A stretch of DNA of 64,000 nt from Mesotoga sp. UBA6090. GTDB taxonomy: Bacteria; Thermotogota; Thermotogae; Petrotogales; Kosmotogaceae. Of this stretch, positions 44,733 through 53,889 are shown piece by piece; positions within the stretch are counted from its first letter, which is position 1; every line of letters starts with the position of its first letter. Position numbers and translations under genes: made by a program. The stretch spans positions 62,001 through 126,000 of the forward strand of contig NZ_DIXC01000060.1 in NCBI RefSeq assembly GCF_002435945.1. Direction: 5' to 3'. Below the pieces are notes generated by a model. That model saw only the letters and a program-made list of their open reading frames with translations, searched no databases and had not been told where the DNA came from.

Positions 44733-46090
44733 ATGAAGGCCGAGAGAGTTTACAAGCTCAACGAAGAAAAGAATGGACGAGGAGAGTTCGTTTTGTACTG
44801 GATACAGGCCTCTCAAAGGACCGATGAGAACCATGCACTTGAGTTTGCGAAGCAGGAAGCAAAGACTCTTGGGGTCCCGCTTGTTGTGTTTTTCATAATG
44901 GTTGTCGATTACCCATCGGCTAATCTAAGAAGCTTCAGCTTCATGCTGGATGGGTTGAGAGATGCAAAGAATCGTCTGGAGGATTCCAGAATAAGATTTG
45001 TCGCTCTTAAAGGCAATCCCACAGATATATTGCCATCTGTGTCGAAACACTGTGCCGAGATCGTCACGGACGTCGGGTATCTCAAACACCGGATTGCTTG
45101 GAGAAGAGAACTCGCAAGTGTTGCGAATTGCTCTGTGTTAGCAGTTGAAACCAATGTTGTTGTCCCTGTGGAAACAGCTAGTTTCAAAGAAGAATACAGC
45201 GCGGCCACATTCAGACGCAAGGTAATGCAATTTGTACCGGAATTTGCAAACGATTTTTCCCCCGTAGAATTCATATCGAGCAGACCAAGAATTGAATTCG
45301 AAGATTCACTCGATCTAGACGAACTCTCTCTTTCTGATCTGGATCAAAGTGTACCGTTGTAATCGATTATCGTGGAGGCCAAGAAGCAGCAAAGACCATG
45401 CTTAAGAGATTCATTGCACTAAGAATAGATGGATTTGAGGAAGATAGAAATGATCCCAGCTGTGATTGTCTCTCGCAGATGAGTCCTTTTCTCCACTGCG
45501 CAAATTCCTCCATCCTGGATCACCAGAAAAGTCTTCGAGTCTCACACACCTGGAACGGATGCCTATATTGAAGAGCTGATTGTCAGGAGAGAACTCAGCG
45601 CGAATTTCGTTTTCTACAATCCTGACTATGACTCCTTTAGGTCGCTTCCTTCTTGGGCTCAGAAGACCCCGAATGAACATAGAAATGACAGAGGGAGAGA
45701 TCCCGTTTACTCCTTATCGCAACTTGAAAGAAGCGAGACAGATGATTCCTACTGGAACGCAGCTCAAAGTGAAATGGTTCTAAATGGAAAGATGCATGGC
45801 TACATGAGAATGTACTGGGGAAAGAAACTGCTTGAATGGAACTCTGATCGAGAGACTGCAATTCGCTTGGCAATTTACCTAAACGGCAAATACGAAATCG
45901 ACGGCAGGGACCAAATGGTTATGCAGGCATTCTCTGGTGCTTCTGAAAACACGATAGAGCATAGCCCGAACGCCAAATATTTGGGAAAGTTGGGTATATG
46001 AACTCAAATGGTCTGAAAAGGAAATTCGACGCCGACGCTTATGTAAGGAAAATCGAAGGTCTGATCACTCGACGGAGAAACTCGAGTTGA
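44733..46090 (+). pseudogene. Class II CPD photolyase gene, multiply frameshifted
   Basis: This is a dead deoxyribodipyrimidine photolyase. The N-terminal 209 codons are open and carry FVLYWIQASQRTDENHALE and RSFSFMLDGL, then end at TAA 45360. In another frame comes GGQEAAKTMLKRFIALRIDG and NDPSCDCLSQMSPFL. Another shift near 45500 gives IPPSWITRKVFES, RRELSANFVFYN, and the FAD-binding motif WNAAQSEMVLNGKMHGYMRM. A shift near 45915 and a TAG near 45965 precede PERQIFGKVGYM and the final KFDADAYVRKIEGL. At least four lesions are present. The remnant ends by overlapping the convergent gene. Confidence 0.9.
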
Positions 46091-46868
46091 ACAGTGCGGT
46101 CTCGACCAATTCCCCATCCTTTAGTGACTCCAGTCTAACTGAAAGCCTGTAAGCTCCGGCTTGGAGATCCATTATCTTGATCGCCTTATATGGATATGTG
46201 AAGGCCTGAGTAACAAAGTCACCACTTCCAGGCAACTGCAGTTCTGCAGTGACTTCGATAGTGTTGTCTTCAAGAAGGCTGACGCTTCTAATTCCTATAT
46301 CGTATCCTCCTGTGGGCTTTTCTCCAGCCTCGATTATTAGAATTGCTTCTCCACTTATAGTTCTGGTCTCGACGAACCCCTGTTCACGAATCTCTCCCAG
46401 TAGAAGCCCCGGATCGCTCCTTCTATCTGTCTGCAAAGAAACGCTCTCATACTTCAGATCTTTCATTTCAACCTCCAGTTGACTGTGATAGTCTATTCTA
46501 AGCTCCATTACCGCCAATGAATACCCACTTTCAAATGACAGGAGGAAGGGGTCTATCACGTAATACATACCTTCTCTAACCATCGCAATTCTTCTCACAT
46601 AATACTCTCCGTTACCAATCAACTGGATCGAGGCCTCTAGCTCTTGTTCATCGTTTCTGGGATCAAAAAGCCAACCGGAGATGATTACAAAAACTATATC
46701 GGAATCGCTTCTCGAAAGAACAGAGAAGCTGACATTCTTTGTCTTGCTTCCGATGCTTTGCTCAAGGGCGAAAGACTCCGGCACCGCAAGCTCCGTGTAG
46801 TTTACGTGAAATGCCGAGAGAAAAGAAGAAATAATCATTACTAGCACAACAATCACTGTCTTTTTCAT
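46065..46868 (-). CDS. Exported protein with PrcB-like C-terminal domain
   Basis: This 267-residue protein has a signal peptide (MKKTVIVVLVMIISSFLSAF). Residues from about 190 match the PrcB_C pattern: KPTGGYDIGIRSVSLLEDNT, ending with the strand TYPYKAIKI. The domain was named from a protease-complex subunit and is usually exported. The first 180 residues are beta-rich and unassigned. AGGAGG lies close to its ATG. It stands alone; the neighbours are a photolyase pseudogene and an ABC transporter operon, both in the other direction. Confidence 0.7.
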   Translation of the reverse strand: MKKTVIVVLVMIISSFLSAFHVNYTELAVPESFALEQSIGSKTKNVSFSVLSRSDSDIVFVIISGWLFDPRNDEQELEASIQLIGNGEYYVRRIAMVREGMYYVIDPFLLSFESGYSLAVMELRIDYHSQLEVEMKDLKYESVSLQTDRRSDPGLLLGEIREQGFVETRTISGEAILIIEAGEKPTGGYDIGIRSVSLLEDNTIEVTAELQLPGSGDFVTQAFTYPYKAIKIMDLQAGAYRLSVRLESLKDGELVETALFNSSFSVE

Positions 46869-47006
46869 TAGTCCACCTCCTTGAATATGACTTGCAATTG
46901 CTCCGATTTGTTTGAATGAGTTAATGCTACATCATTATCTCTGTAAGAAAGGCCTTCAATGGCCCTGATTGACCCAAGAGAATCTTCTGATTTCGAGATA
47001 AAGTTG

Positions 47007-47033
47007 TATCATATCATTAGGAGCAGTTGCTCC
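47007..47033 (+). promoter_or_regulatory. Putative -10 element and palindromic operator of the sugar ABC operon
   Basis: A weak -10 TATCAT (47007-47012) is followed, at the expected start of transcription, by a perfect 6-2-6 palindrome GGAGCA GT TGCTCC (47020-47033). Its size and place fit an operator for a LacI-, ROK- or GntR-type repressor. No regulator gene is adjacent. Confidence 0.45.
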
Positions 47034-47056
47034 AATTCCAAGGGGAGGTGTTTTTA

Positions 47057-48337
47057 ATGAATAGGCGTTTTCTTTTTGCTCTACTCATGGCTTTTCTTGT
47101 GAGCTTTACAATGCTAACTGCAAACACCATCGAACTGGAGTTTTGGACTCACGAAGATCCTAACAGAACGCCACTTGAAGAACGTTTCATTGAGGAATTC
47201 CAGGAAATGTATCCCAATGTGGTAATAAAGAGGGTAACCCAGTCTTCAACGAAGATTCAAGAGCTTATACTTACAGCTTTTGCTGCTAATCAAGGGCCGG
47301 ATATCTTCAATATGTCAATTGAAGATGAATTTGCTTACATCGTAAATGGCAGAGTCGCCCCTGTAAGTTACGAAGCAGCAGGATTCGCTAACAAGGAAGA
47401 TCTACTCGCGTCCTATTTGCCTGGGACACTGCATCCGGTGATATATGAAGGTGAGGTTTATGGGCTGCCTCTTGAGATTACGAACTGGTGCATCTTCTTA
47501 AACAAAAAGGTTTTCAGAGATGCCGGTCTCGACCCGGAAGTCGACTATCCTAAGACGTGGGAAGAAATGATGGAAGTGTCGGAGAAACTTACCATAAGAG
47601 AGGGCGAGATCATTACCCGAAGGGGCTTCGACTTCAGGTATCCGTACTATCTCGTTGCTTTCATGCCTCTAGTTGAACAGATGGGAGGAAAGCTAGTCAG
47701 CGACGATGGCAAGACTGCAATAATCAACGATGAAGCTTGGCTCAATTTCCTTGATTACATGGCTGCCTGGGGGCCAAATGGGCGAAATCTCGGGTCGCCC
47801 ACGTACAAGAACGCCAGAAGCCTCTTCAATATGGACAACAACGACATAGGCATGTGCACAAGCGGGCTGTATCAAATAGCAAGAATAAAGCGCGACAATC
47901 CGGAATTCTATGATAGCGGCGAGTTTATGGTCGTTCCTTTCCCACAGTTCGAAAATGCTGTGAATTATGTCCCGGCCCACTTTTACGGTCACTACTACAT
48001 GGTCAATTCACAGAAGCCGAAGGAAAATCAGGAAATGGCCTGGAAATTCATTTCTTATATGCTGAGTCATGCGGAGGAATATCTTGAAGAGGTTGCAATC
48101 ATAATTCCAACAAACGATCTTCTCGAATCAGAGACATTCAAGAACTACCCTTACTCCGATGTCTTCATCTCTGATCTCGAAAAGTCAACAGTCGTTTATT
48201 TCTCTGAGAGCTCTGCAAAGATCCAGTCGCTCATAAAGGAGGCCGTCGAATCAGTTATGCTAAGTGGGAGGAGTTCCCAGGACGCACTCAACACTCTTCG
48301 CAGAAAGGTTCAAGAAGTCTTGGACGATCAGTACTAG
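47057..48337 (+). CDS. Carbohydrate ABC transporter, substrate-binding protein
   Basis: This 426-residue solute-binding protein is of the CUT1 type. A signal peptide (MNRRFLFALLMAFLVSFTMLTA) is followed by the usual start IELEFWTHEDPN. Conserved regions are AANQGPDIFNM, YGLPLEITNWCIFLNKKVF and a late PKENQEMAWKFISY. The ATG at 47057 is chosen because AGGGGAGGTG lies eight bases upstream; a longer frame from 47027 lacks one and would hide the signal peptide. The sugar cannot be told. Two permease genes follow, no ATPase. Confidence 0.92.
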   Translation: MNRRFLFALLMAFLVSFTMLTANTIELEFWTHEDPNRTPLEERFIEEFQEMYPNVVIKRVTQSSTKIQELILTAFAANQGPDIFNMSIEDEFAYIVNGRVAPVSYEAAGFANKEDLLASYLPGTLHPVIYEGEVYGLPLEITNWCIFLNKKVFRDAGLDPEVDYPKTWEEMMEVSEKLTIREGEIITRRGFDFRYPYYLVAFMPLVEQMGGKLVSDDGKTAIINDEAWLNFLDYMAAWGPNGRNLGSPTYKNARSLFNMDNNDIGMCTSGLYQIARIKRDNPEFYDSGEFMVVPFPQFENAVNYVPAHFYGHYYMVNSQKPKENQEMAWKFISYMLSHAEEYLEEVAIIIPTNDLLESETFKNYPYSDVFISDLEKSTVVYFSESSAKIQSLIKEAVESVMLSGRSSQDALNTLRRKVQEVLDDQY

Positions 48338-48344
48338 AGAATTC

Positions 48345-48362
48345 GCCCGCCTTTGGGCGGGC
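48345..48362 (+). terminator. Intercistronic hairpin after the binding-protein gene
   Basis: The stem GCCCGCC (48345-48351) pairs with GGCGGGC (48356-48362) around TTTG, flanked by AATT on both sides; only a short T-poor tail follows. It sits eight bases after the stop and before the permease genes. It probably stabilises the binding-protein message or partly terminates, giving more binding protein than permease. Confidence 0.7.
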
Positions 48363-48393
48363 AAATTCTTTCAGAAAGGGGTGAGTCTTTCCT

Positions 48394-49305
48394 TTGAGAC
48401 ACATCTTAAATCGGGGTATAGAGCACAAAAAAGCAAGGTGGGGATGGTTCTTTGTTCTCCCATCCCTTGCTTTTTTCGCCGTCTTCTCTTTTTACCCAAT
48501 AATTAATGCTTTTTATACAAGTCTCTTCAGAAAGAGACTTCTTGATCTTCGTCCACCAACATTCATAGGTTTTGCAAATTACGAGTACCTGCTTAAGTCG
48601 CCAGACTTCTGGAACTCGGTGAAAGCAACATTCATTTTCACTTTGGGTACCTTCATTCCCATTCTCATATTCAGTCTTCTTCTTGCAGTTTGCATAATGT
48701 CAAGACGAAGATTTCAGAAATTCTTCCAAATGGCATTCTACTCTCCGGCCGTTCTTTCGTCGGTGGTTGCCGCAGCGATCTGGTTGCTGATTTTCGATCC
48801 AAGGGGTCTGGCCAACACCACTATGAACACATTGCTTGGAACTGTAGGTAAAGACTACAAATGGCTCGCCACAGCAGGAATGGCTAGGCTGTCTACAATA
48901 CTGGTCTATTTCTGGAAGTACATCGGCTACTTCACAATCATATTTATTACCGGACTGGCCAGCATTCCTCAGAGCCTTCACGAAGCGGCTCGAATAGACG
49001 GTGCCAATGGCTGGAAAGACTTTTGGCACATAACCCTCCCCTTGCTGAAACCCACGACTGTTTTGGTGTCAATAATGTCCATGCTACAGTGTCTCAAGAC
49101 ATTCAGTACTCAGTATCTTTTCACACAATCAGGGACCCCTACTGAGCCAATTAATGTCATTACGTTGAATATATACAACACGGCAATTAGAGATCACAAC
49201 ATAGGAAGGGCGAGCGCAATGAGCATTTTGCTGTTCGCTATGATGCTATTCTTCACCTGGCTTCAGTTTAGATTGAGCAGATCAGGTGGAGAAGTCGACT
49301 ATTAG
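48394..49305 (+). CDS. Carbohydrate ABC transporter permease (MalF-type)
   Basis: This 303-residue inner-membrane permease has six membrane segments, beginning WFFVLPSLAFFAVFSFYPI. The EAA loop that docks the ATPase reads SLHEAARIDGANGWKDFWHITLP, the MalF/UgpA pattern. It starts with TTG at 48394, with AAAGGGGTGAG upstream. It follows the binding-protein gene after the hairpin and overlaps the leader of the second permease. The ATPase must be supplied from elsewhere, as in many CUT1 systems that share one. Confidence 0.93.
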   Translation: MRHILNRGIEHKKARWGWFFVLPSLAFFAVFSFYPIINAFYTSLFRKRLLDLRPPTFIGFANYEYLLKSPDFWNSVKATFIFTLGTFIPILIFSLLLAVCIMSRRRFQKFFQMAFYSPAVLSSVVAAAIWLLIFDPRGLANTTMNTLLGTVGKDYKWLATAGMARLSTILVYFWKYIGYFTIIFITGLASIPQSLHEAARIDGANGWKDFWHITLPLLKPTTVLVSIMSMLQCLKTFSTQYLFTQSGTPTEPINVITLNIYNTAIRDHNIGRASAMSILLFAMMLFFTWLQFRLSRSGGEVDY

Positions 49306-49315
49306 GGAGGTTATC

Positions 49316-50167
49316 ATGAAGACAATTAAGAAACAATCAATCGTAGTTGATGTCTTGATTTGGGCCTTCCTAATTTTAACTGCCATTGTTATCCTTGCTC
49401 CTATTGTGTTCATGTTCACCGCATCTTTAATGCCCTCCAGAGATATACTGAAGATGCCGTATCCGTGGATACCGAAAGACCTTTACTGGCAGAATTACTG
49501 GCATGCTTTGAGGGGAAACGACGGGAGTTTCATTTTTCCGCGAAACATCCTAAATTCATTTATTGTGGCCGGAACAGTATCGATTTCTACTGTTTTTCTT
49601 TCTGCTCTCACAGGATACGGATTGGCTAAGTTCCCTTTCAGGGGGCGAAATCTTGTCTTTTTGCTAATAATGGCCACAATGATGATCCCCTTTGAGGCCA
49701 TTATGATTCCTCTCTATCTGGTAGCCACATCACTGAAGATTCAGAATTCTTATATCGGCCTTATTCTTCCATTTCTAACAAACGCGTTCGGCATCTTTTT
49801 GATGAGGCAATATCTGATAACCTTTCCAGATGAGATAATTGACGCTGCAAGAATCGACGGTTCAGGAGAGTTCAGCATCTTCTTGAGAATAATACTTCCT
49901 AACAGCGCACCGGCTGTCGCAACTCTGGCAATTTTAACATTTAGAACCCAGTGGGATAACCTTCTATGGCCGCTGCTTATTTCGCAAAGCGAAGAGATGA
50001 AAACTATTCCGCTTTACGTCGTGAAATTCGCGACGGAGAAGCATACTAATGAAGGGGCAATGATGGCTGCCGCAGCCATAGCAAGTATTCCTATCCTTGT
50101 TCTCTTCCTCGCACTGTCGAAATACTTCGTCAGCGGTGCATCGCTTCACTCTTCGCGAAAGGGATAA
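49316..50167 (+). CDS. Carbohydrate ABC transporter permease (MalG-type)
   Basis: This 283-residue permease has six membrane segments starting VLIWAFLILTAIVILAPIVFM and the EAA loop EIIDAARIDGSGEFSIF. It is the MalG/UgpE partner of the preceding permease. The ATG at 49316 follows GGGAGG by six bases; a longer frame from 49286 runs inside the upstream gene. Its last 22 bases overlap the end of the convergent beta-propeller gene, so no terminator separates them. Confidence 0.93.
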   Translation: MKTIKKQSIVVDVLIWAFLILTAIVILAPIVFMFTASLMPSRDILKMPYPWIPKDLYWQNYWHALRGNDGSFIFPRNILNSFIVAGTVSISTVFLSALTGYGLAKFPFRGRNLVFLLIMATMMIPFEAIMIPLYLVATSLKIQNSYIGLILPFLTNAFGIFLMRQYLITFPDEIIDAARIDGSGEFSIFLRIILPNSAPAVATLAILTFRTQWDNLLWPLLISQSEEMKTIPLYVVKFATEKHTNEGAMMAAAAIASIPILVLFLALSKYFVSGASLHSSRKG

Positions 50168-51114
50168 CCAAAGAGGTATCTTGGTTCGATTATCCCAAAG
50201 AACGCACCTTTCAGGGAAAATAGTTCCTGAAAATCATCTCTACTAAAAATGGAAATTGAATCATCAAAACGGCACAGAAGAAGCTTCCTGTTGTGCTGCC
50301 AGTCGTCGACGGGTACAACCTCTCTAAGAGTCCTGTCTGTGCTGAAGCTTTCCTTGAGAACATTATCTGCCTCACTGAATACTTTTATCTTGCTCTCCCT
50401 AGAATCAGCCACGAAAACTTCCCCGTCAAGAACTGCTACATCCATAGCGTAGCTGACAGGAATTTCGGATTTCTGTCTAAGGGTCAATCCGTCTTTCTCG
50501 AACACCAGAACCCCCCTATCTCCCGCGGCAACATAGAAAGAGTATTTCGAGCCTGCAATAGCGTTTACCGTTATTCCTTTTTCAATATCATTTATATACC
50601 GCGGCAGAATATGGTCGACCAATTCGAATTCCTTTTCTCCTCTCCTCACTACAAAAAGCCCATCAAGCTCGCTGCCAGCAAATACATAATCGTCAATGTA
50701 CGAGACAGAGCTAATCCATCCTTTCATAGGTATTGTTTGGATGTGTTTGTAGAAGTTTGGTCCGAAGAACTTGAAAATCTCTAGCCCGTGAGTTCCATCT
50801 GCAACGAAGACTTCCAGTCTTTCGATATTGACATCGATCGCTTCACAATGAAAAGTGTCCACAATGCGGTGATTCTCGGGTTGAAGAACGGAGAGAATCG
50901 CGAACCCCCTATCCCTGAGTACATTGAAGACAAGGCCCCCAGCGACGACTCCTCCACTTGACAGTGAAGACACGGGAATGATTCTGACTCTCCACTCCTG
51001 ATCTTCGACGGGAATTTCCAACAACCCATTAAACCCAAACCCAAAGTGAAAAGCATTAGCACATAGGATAACGGCGGCAAAGAGAACGATAATCAACGGA
51101 ATTGTTTTTCTCAT
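50146..51114 (-). CDS. Exported beta-propeller-like protein of unknown function
   Basis: This 322-residue protein has a signal peptide (MRKTIPLIIVLFAAVILCANA). The rest consists of repeating blade-like units (for example IERLEVFVADGTHGLEIFKFF, KYSFYVAAGDRGVLVFEKDG and GEVFVADSRESKIKVF), suggesting an LVIVD/NHL-type propeller of about six blades. It is probably periplasmic or surface-located. The ATG at 51114 follows GGAGGTG by six bases. I do not know a function; the neighbourhood is not informative. Confidence 0.7.
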   Translation of the reverse strand: MRKTIPLIIVLFAAVILCANAFHFGFGFNGLLEIPVEDQEWRVRIIPVSSLSSGGVVAGGLVFNVLRDRGFAILSVLQPENHRIVDTFHCEAIDVNIERLEVFVADGTHGLEIFKFFGPNFYKHIQTIPMKGWISSVSYIDDYVFAGSELDGLFVVRRGEKEFELVDHILPRYINDIEKGITVNAIAGSKYSFYVAAGDRGVLVFEKDGLTLRQKSEIPVSYAMDVAVLDGEVFVADSRESKIKVFSEADNVLKESFSTDRTLREVVPVDDWQHNRKLLLCRFDDSISIFSRDDFQELFSLKGAFFGIIEPRYLFGYPFREE

Positions 51115-51216
51115 TGTACCACCTCCAGACAAATTCTAATACAAATGCATCGATAATCAACCCATCACGAGAACACAAAATCGATTGAGAAGGTTTCTGT
51201 TCTACTGCCAGTGCTC

Positions 51217-51245
51217 TTAAAATGCTGGGAAAGAGGATATATAAT
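51217..51245 (+). promoter_or_regulatory. Promoter of the 159-residue gene
   Basis: TTAAAA (51217-51222) and a perfect TATAAT (51240-51245) are 17 bases apart; initiation near 51252 would leave a leader of about 11 bases with GGGGTG before the ATG at 51263. Confidence 0.6.
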
Positions 51246-51262
51246 TGAACTGGGGTGATTTT

Positions 51263-51742
51263 ATGAGCAAGAAAGACTTCTTGAGAAAGCTTCTCTCCGA
51301 AGGTCGCAGCGCCGATGATATTGCCGATCTATTTGGAATAACGGTGGAGAGAATGGAGAAGTATCTTGAAGACCCTTCACAATCTAGACTGGCAGTGGCA
51401 GAGATAAAGACGGAGCTCAGAAGGCTTGAAAGCTTGCCTTTAGAAACAAAAGAAGACATTCTACTTTTCTCGTTCAAAGTGATACTTGAGTCGATCAACT
51501 TTCTCTTTTCAGACATTGAAAGAACAGTATACGATAAGCCAGAAAAACTGCCTAGCATCGTGAGAAAGCTAATTGACGGCGCATACCTTCTGTTGGCAAT
51601 TTCCAGACTGGAGAAGATTGGGGAGAGTCTTCCATCTCTTGTATCAGATCAAAGATTCTTACGAGCCTGTCAGAACAAAACTCTCATTGCAGAGAGATTG
51701 ATGGATCTTGCGGAGCTGATCGACCGGGAAATCGAACGCTAG
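51263..51742 (+). CDS. Small helical protein with N-terminal HTH-like segment
   Basis: This 159-residue protein begins with a helix-turn-helix-like stretch, KDFLRKLLSEGRSADDIADLFGITVERMEKYL, followed by an all-helical region with no motif that I recognise. The ATG at 51263 has GGGGTG upstream. It has its own promoter and lies 83 bases before the three-gene ATPase/helicase module, on the same strand, so it could be its regulator. That link is from position only. Confidence 0.65.
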   Translation: MSKKDFLRKLLSEGRSADDIADLFGITVERMEKYLEDPSQSRLAVAEIKTELRRLESLPLETKEDILLFSFKVILESINFLFSDIERTVYDKPEKLPSIVRKLIDGAYLLLAISRLEKIGESLPSLVSDQRFLRACQNKTLIAERLMDLAELIDREIER

Positions 51743-51784
51743 AAGATCGATTCTGCGGCTGCTAACCGGCCTTCTCAAGTGTAG

Positions 51785-51790
51785 TATAAT
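51785..51790 (+). promoter_or_regulatory. TATAAT promoter element of the three-gene module
   Basis: A perfect -10 TATAAT lies 35 bases before the TTG at 51825, with no convincing -35. Initiation near 51797 would place a TTG at 51795 outside the message, which supports the start at 51825. Confidence 0.5.
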
Positions 51791-51824
51791 CAACTTGGAA
51801 GTCACCTTAAGTGAGGGATTTGCT

Positions 51825-53867
51825 TTGTCTAATTCTCGTTATCGGGAATTCTTTACATTTTTGTCTGAAGAAGACGTTATTGAGAAAGCCAATGAGAGTC
51901 TTGAGGGTAAAAACTGGAAGCCGCTTATCGAGAATTCAAATGCTGCTCTAGTATCTCTCAAAGCTCCACTGGTGGCGAATCTTTTCAAAAAACTATTCGA
52001 TACTAGATATGCCTTCATATTCAGGAATGCTGAGGGTGAACTGCTTTCTGAAACATCGGACAAAACCTCAGACCTACTTGAAGTATTCTTGAAAGCAGCC
52101 ACGGAAAAACCACGCTTCGAAGAGAACTTTCTGGCTTTTCTGGATTATTTCAAAGAGGCACCTCAGATTCTTGAGAGAATAGTAATTCATTACGCTAATC
52201 AAATAGCCGATGAATCTGAATCTCTAGTAACAGGTCTGAGGGAGCTCAAGATTCTCTACGAAAGAGTGCGGAGAACCGTTGATCACTTAGGAGTCAGACT
52301 TCCCCTGAATGAAATTGTATCAAGACTTTTCTGCCTTGACTGCTCATTGCTTCCAATGATTGAGTCTGATCTGGTAGATTTTCTCTCACAGTTTCCGCCT
52401 GATGAAGAAGGAGTTTGCAGATTTCTGGAGAATCAGATTAAGCTGGCAGTAGGTGAATATGACGAAAGCAGCATAGAGGTTCAGTTATCTCGACTTGAAA
52501 CAATAATTAGAGAGATAAAGAAATACTCTTCAACTTTCATGAACTGGCTTAAAATCCCTGACAATCTCTTTGTATCTTTCCTTGAAAAGGGGTTCAGAAG
52601 GCATGGGACTCTCGCTTCATGGCTAGAAGGAATAAAAGAGGCGAGAACGGAGTACGGGCTTTGTCAAAGCCATTGGGAAGAGACCCGAAAGTGGTATTTC
52701 GAAAAGATAAGTGGTAAGATCCTCCCATCTTTTCAGAAAGCTATTGCCGGTTGGGCTTGCTGGACAATTGTTGAAGAGCGACAGATCAAAGACCCTTTGG
52801 CTCACGCAGGCGAGGCAGTGAAGTATTCGTCAAGAAGAAGTGAGTTTCGCATAATAAAGGGAGAAGAGAGCAACGGAGTCTTTGTTCTTTGTACGGTTGA
52901 TGACCTTACAATAACATCGTCGGGCCTCAAGAAAGCAGGGAGAAGCTTCCCTTTCAACTCGATTAGGACAAAGTTGGAAGAGCTGAAACTTTCAAGAGAA
53001 GCCTTCCTAGACAGTAAAGATGCACTTTTCGTTGGGTACACCTGGAAGTATCTCCTTCCCGGGGGTGGTCCTGACAAAGAGGCTAAGAACAACGAAAGGA
53101 TAGAGTGTTTCAATTACTATGTAGTGACCGTCTCTGCGACGGGTTACGGGGTTCCTTTAATGAAGCTTTTCTTTGCAAAGGAAGAGAGTGCAAGGACTTT
53201 TATCGAGTTCTTGAAGGAAGCTCGAATTATGTCTTCGTGGAAAGAGTATCCACAAAATGGCCTTCCCGCGCCTTTGAAAGCGAAAACCAGAAATAAGACA
53301 GAATTTCATGAGGAAGCTTCAGAATACCATGATGATAAGAAAACAGTTGAAGACCTGATAGCTGAAAGGCTCATAGAGGAGGATGATGGAGCCGAAATTC
53401 TCGAAGCACCCGAAATCGAGGAAAAAGACCTCATATCAGCAGATTTGCTCAAGAAGATAAACTCTCTTCATTATGAACTGGAATGGTCTGCCAAGAGAAT
53501 GAATGAGCTAGAGTGGGCATATCTCTTTCCTGAATTGGAAACGGCCGAGGCTAGCCCCGTTTCTTCGGAGCCAGTTCATGACGAAAGAGATGGCTTCAGA
53601 GAGCTTGAAGAGAAAATCGAAGCACTCTCGGGAAAAACCCGGAAGACTGTCAGCAAAATTCTCTCTTGTGAGCCGGAAAAGGAGTACACCCTTCAGGAAC
53701 TCGGACTGACTTTTTGGAGTGTTTTCGTTGTTGCGCCGAAAGTTACTAGCGGTGGAAAAGCGCTTATTGAAGTGATTAGCGGTGATGTTCCAAAGCTGGT
53801 CTGGGGATACAACTTTGATGAAGAGACAAGGGACCTGCTTAGGGCAAGGTTTGCTTCAGATGAATAA
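51825..53867 (+). CDS. Large protein of unknown function in ATPase/helicase module
   Basis: This 680-residue acidic protein has no signal or membrane segment and no family I recognise. The first 330 residues are helical. A middle region (about 340-480; VFVLCTVDDLTITSSGLKKAG) slightly resembles PH-like domains. An acidic linker rich in Glu follows, then a C-terminal domain of about 90 residues (TLQELGLTFWSVFVVAPKV). TTG at 51825 is chosen for GAGGGA eight bases upstream and for the promoter position. It is the first of three tightly linked genes, 22 bases before the BrxD-like ATPase gene. The position suggests a scaffold or adaptor for the ATPase and helicase. Confidence 0.7.
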   Translation: MSNSRYREFFTFLSEEDVIEKANESLEGKNWKPLIENSNAALVSLKAPLVANLFKKLFDTRYAFIFRNAEGELLSETSDKTSDLLEVFLKAATEKPRFEENFLAFLDYFKEAPQILERIVIHYANQIADESESLVTGLRELKILYERVRRTVDHLGVRLPLNEIVSRLFCLDCSLLPMIESDLVDFLSQFPPDEEGVCRFLENQIKLAVGEYDESSIEVQLSRLETIIREIKKYSSTFMNWLKIPDNLFVSFLEKGFRRHGTLASWLEGIKEARTEYGLCQSHWEETRKWYFEKISGKILPSFQKAIAGWACWTIVEERQIKDPLAHAGEAVKYSSRRSEFRIIKGEESNGVFVLCTVDDLTITSSGLKKAGRSFPFNSIRTKLEELKLSREAFLDSKDALFVGYTWKYLLPGGGPDKEAKNNERIECFNYYVVTVSATGYGVPLMKLFFAKEESARTFIEFLKEARIMSSWKEYPQNGLPAPLKAKTRNKTEFHEEASEYHDDKKTVEDLIAERLIEEDDGAEILEAPEIEEKDLISADLLKKINSLHYELEWSAKRMNELEWAYLFPELETAEASPVSSEPVHDERDGFRELEEKIEALSGKTRKTVSKILSCEPEKEYTLQELGLTFWSVFVVAPKVTSGGKALIEVISGDVPKLVWGYNFDEETRDLLRARFASDE

Positions 53868-53889
53868 TGCAAAGTGAAAGGAGATTTCT

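Noticed and set aside
44733..45362. Short functional photolyase-like protein of 209 residues
   Set aside because: Only the N-terminal domain is open; the FAD-binding part follows in other frames, so this is the start of a pseudogene.
51825..53867. TerB-N/TerB-C domain in the 680-residue protein
   Set aside because: I expected it from recalled contexts of DUF2791 plus helicase genes, but the conserved TerB-type patterns are not visible.
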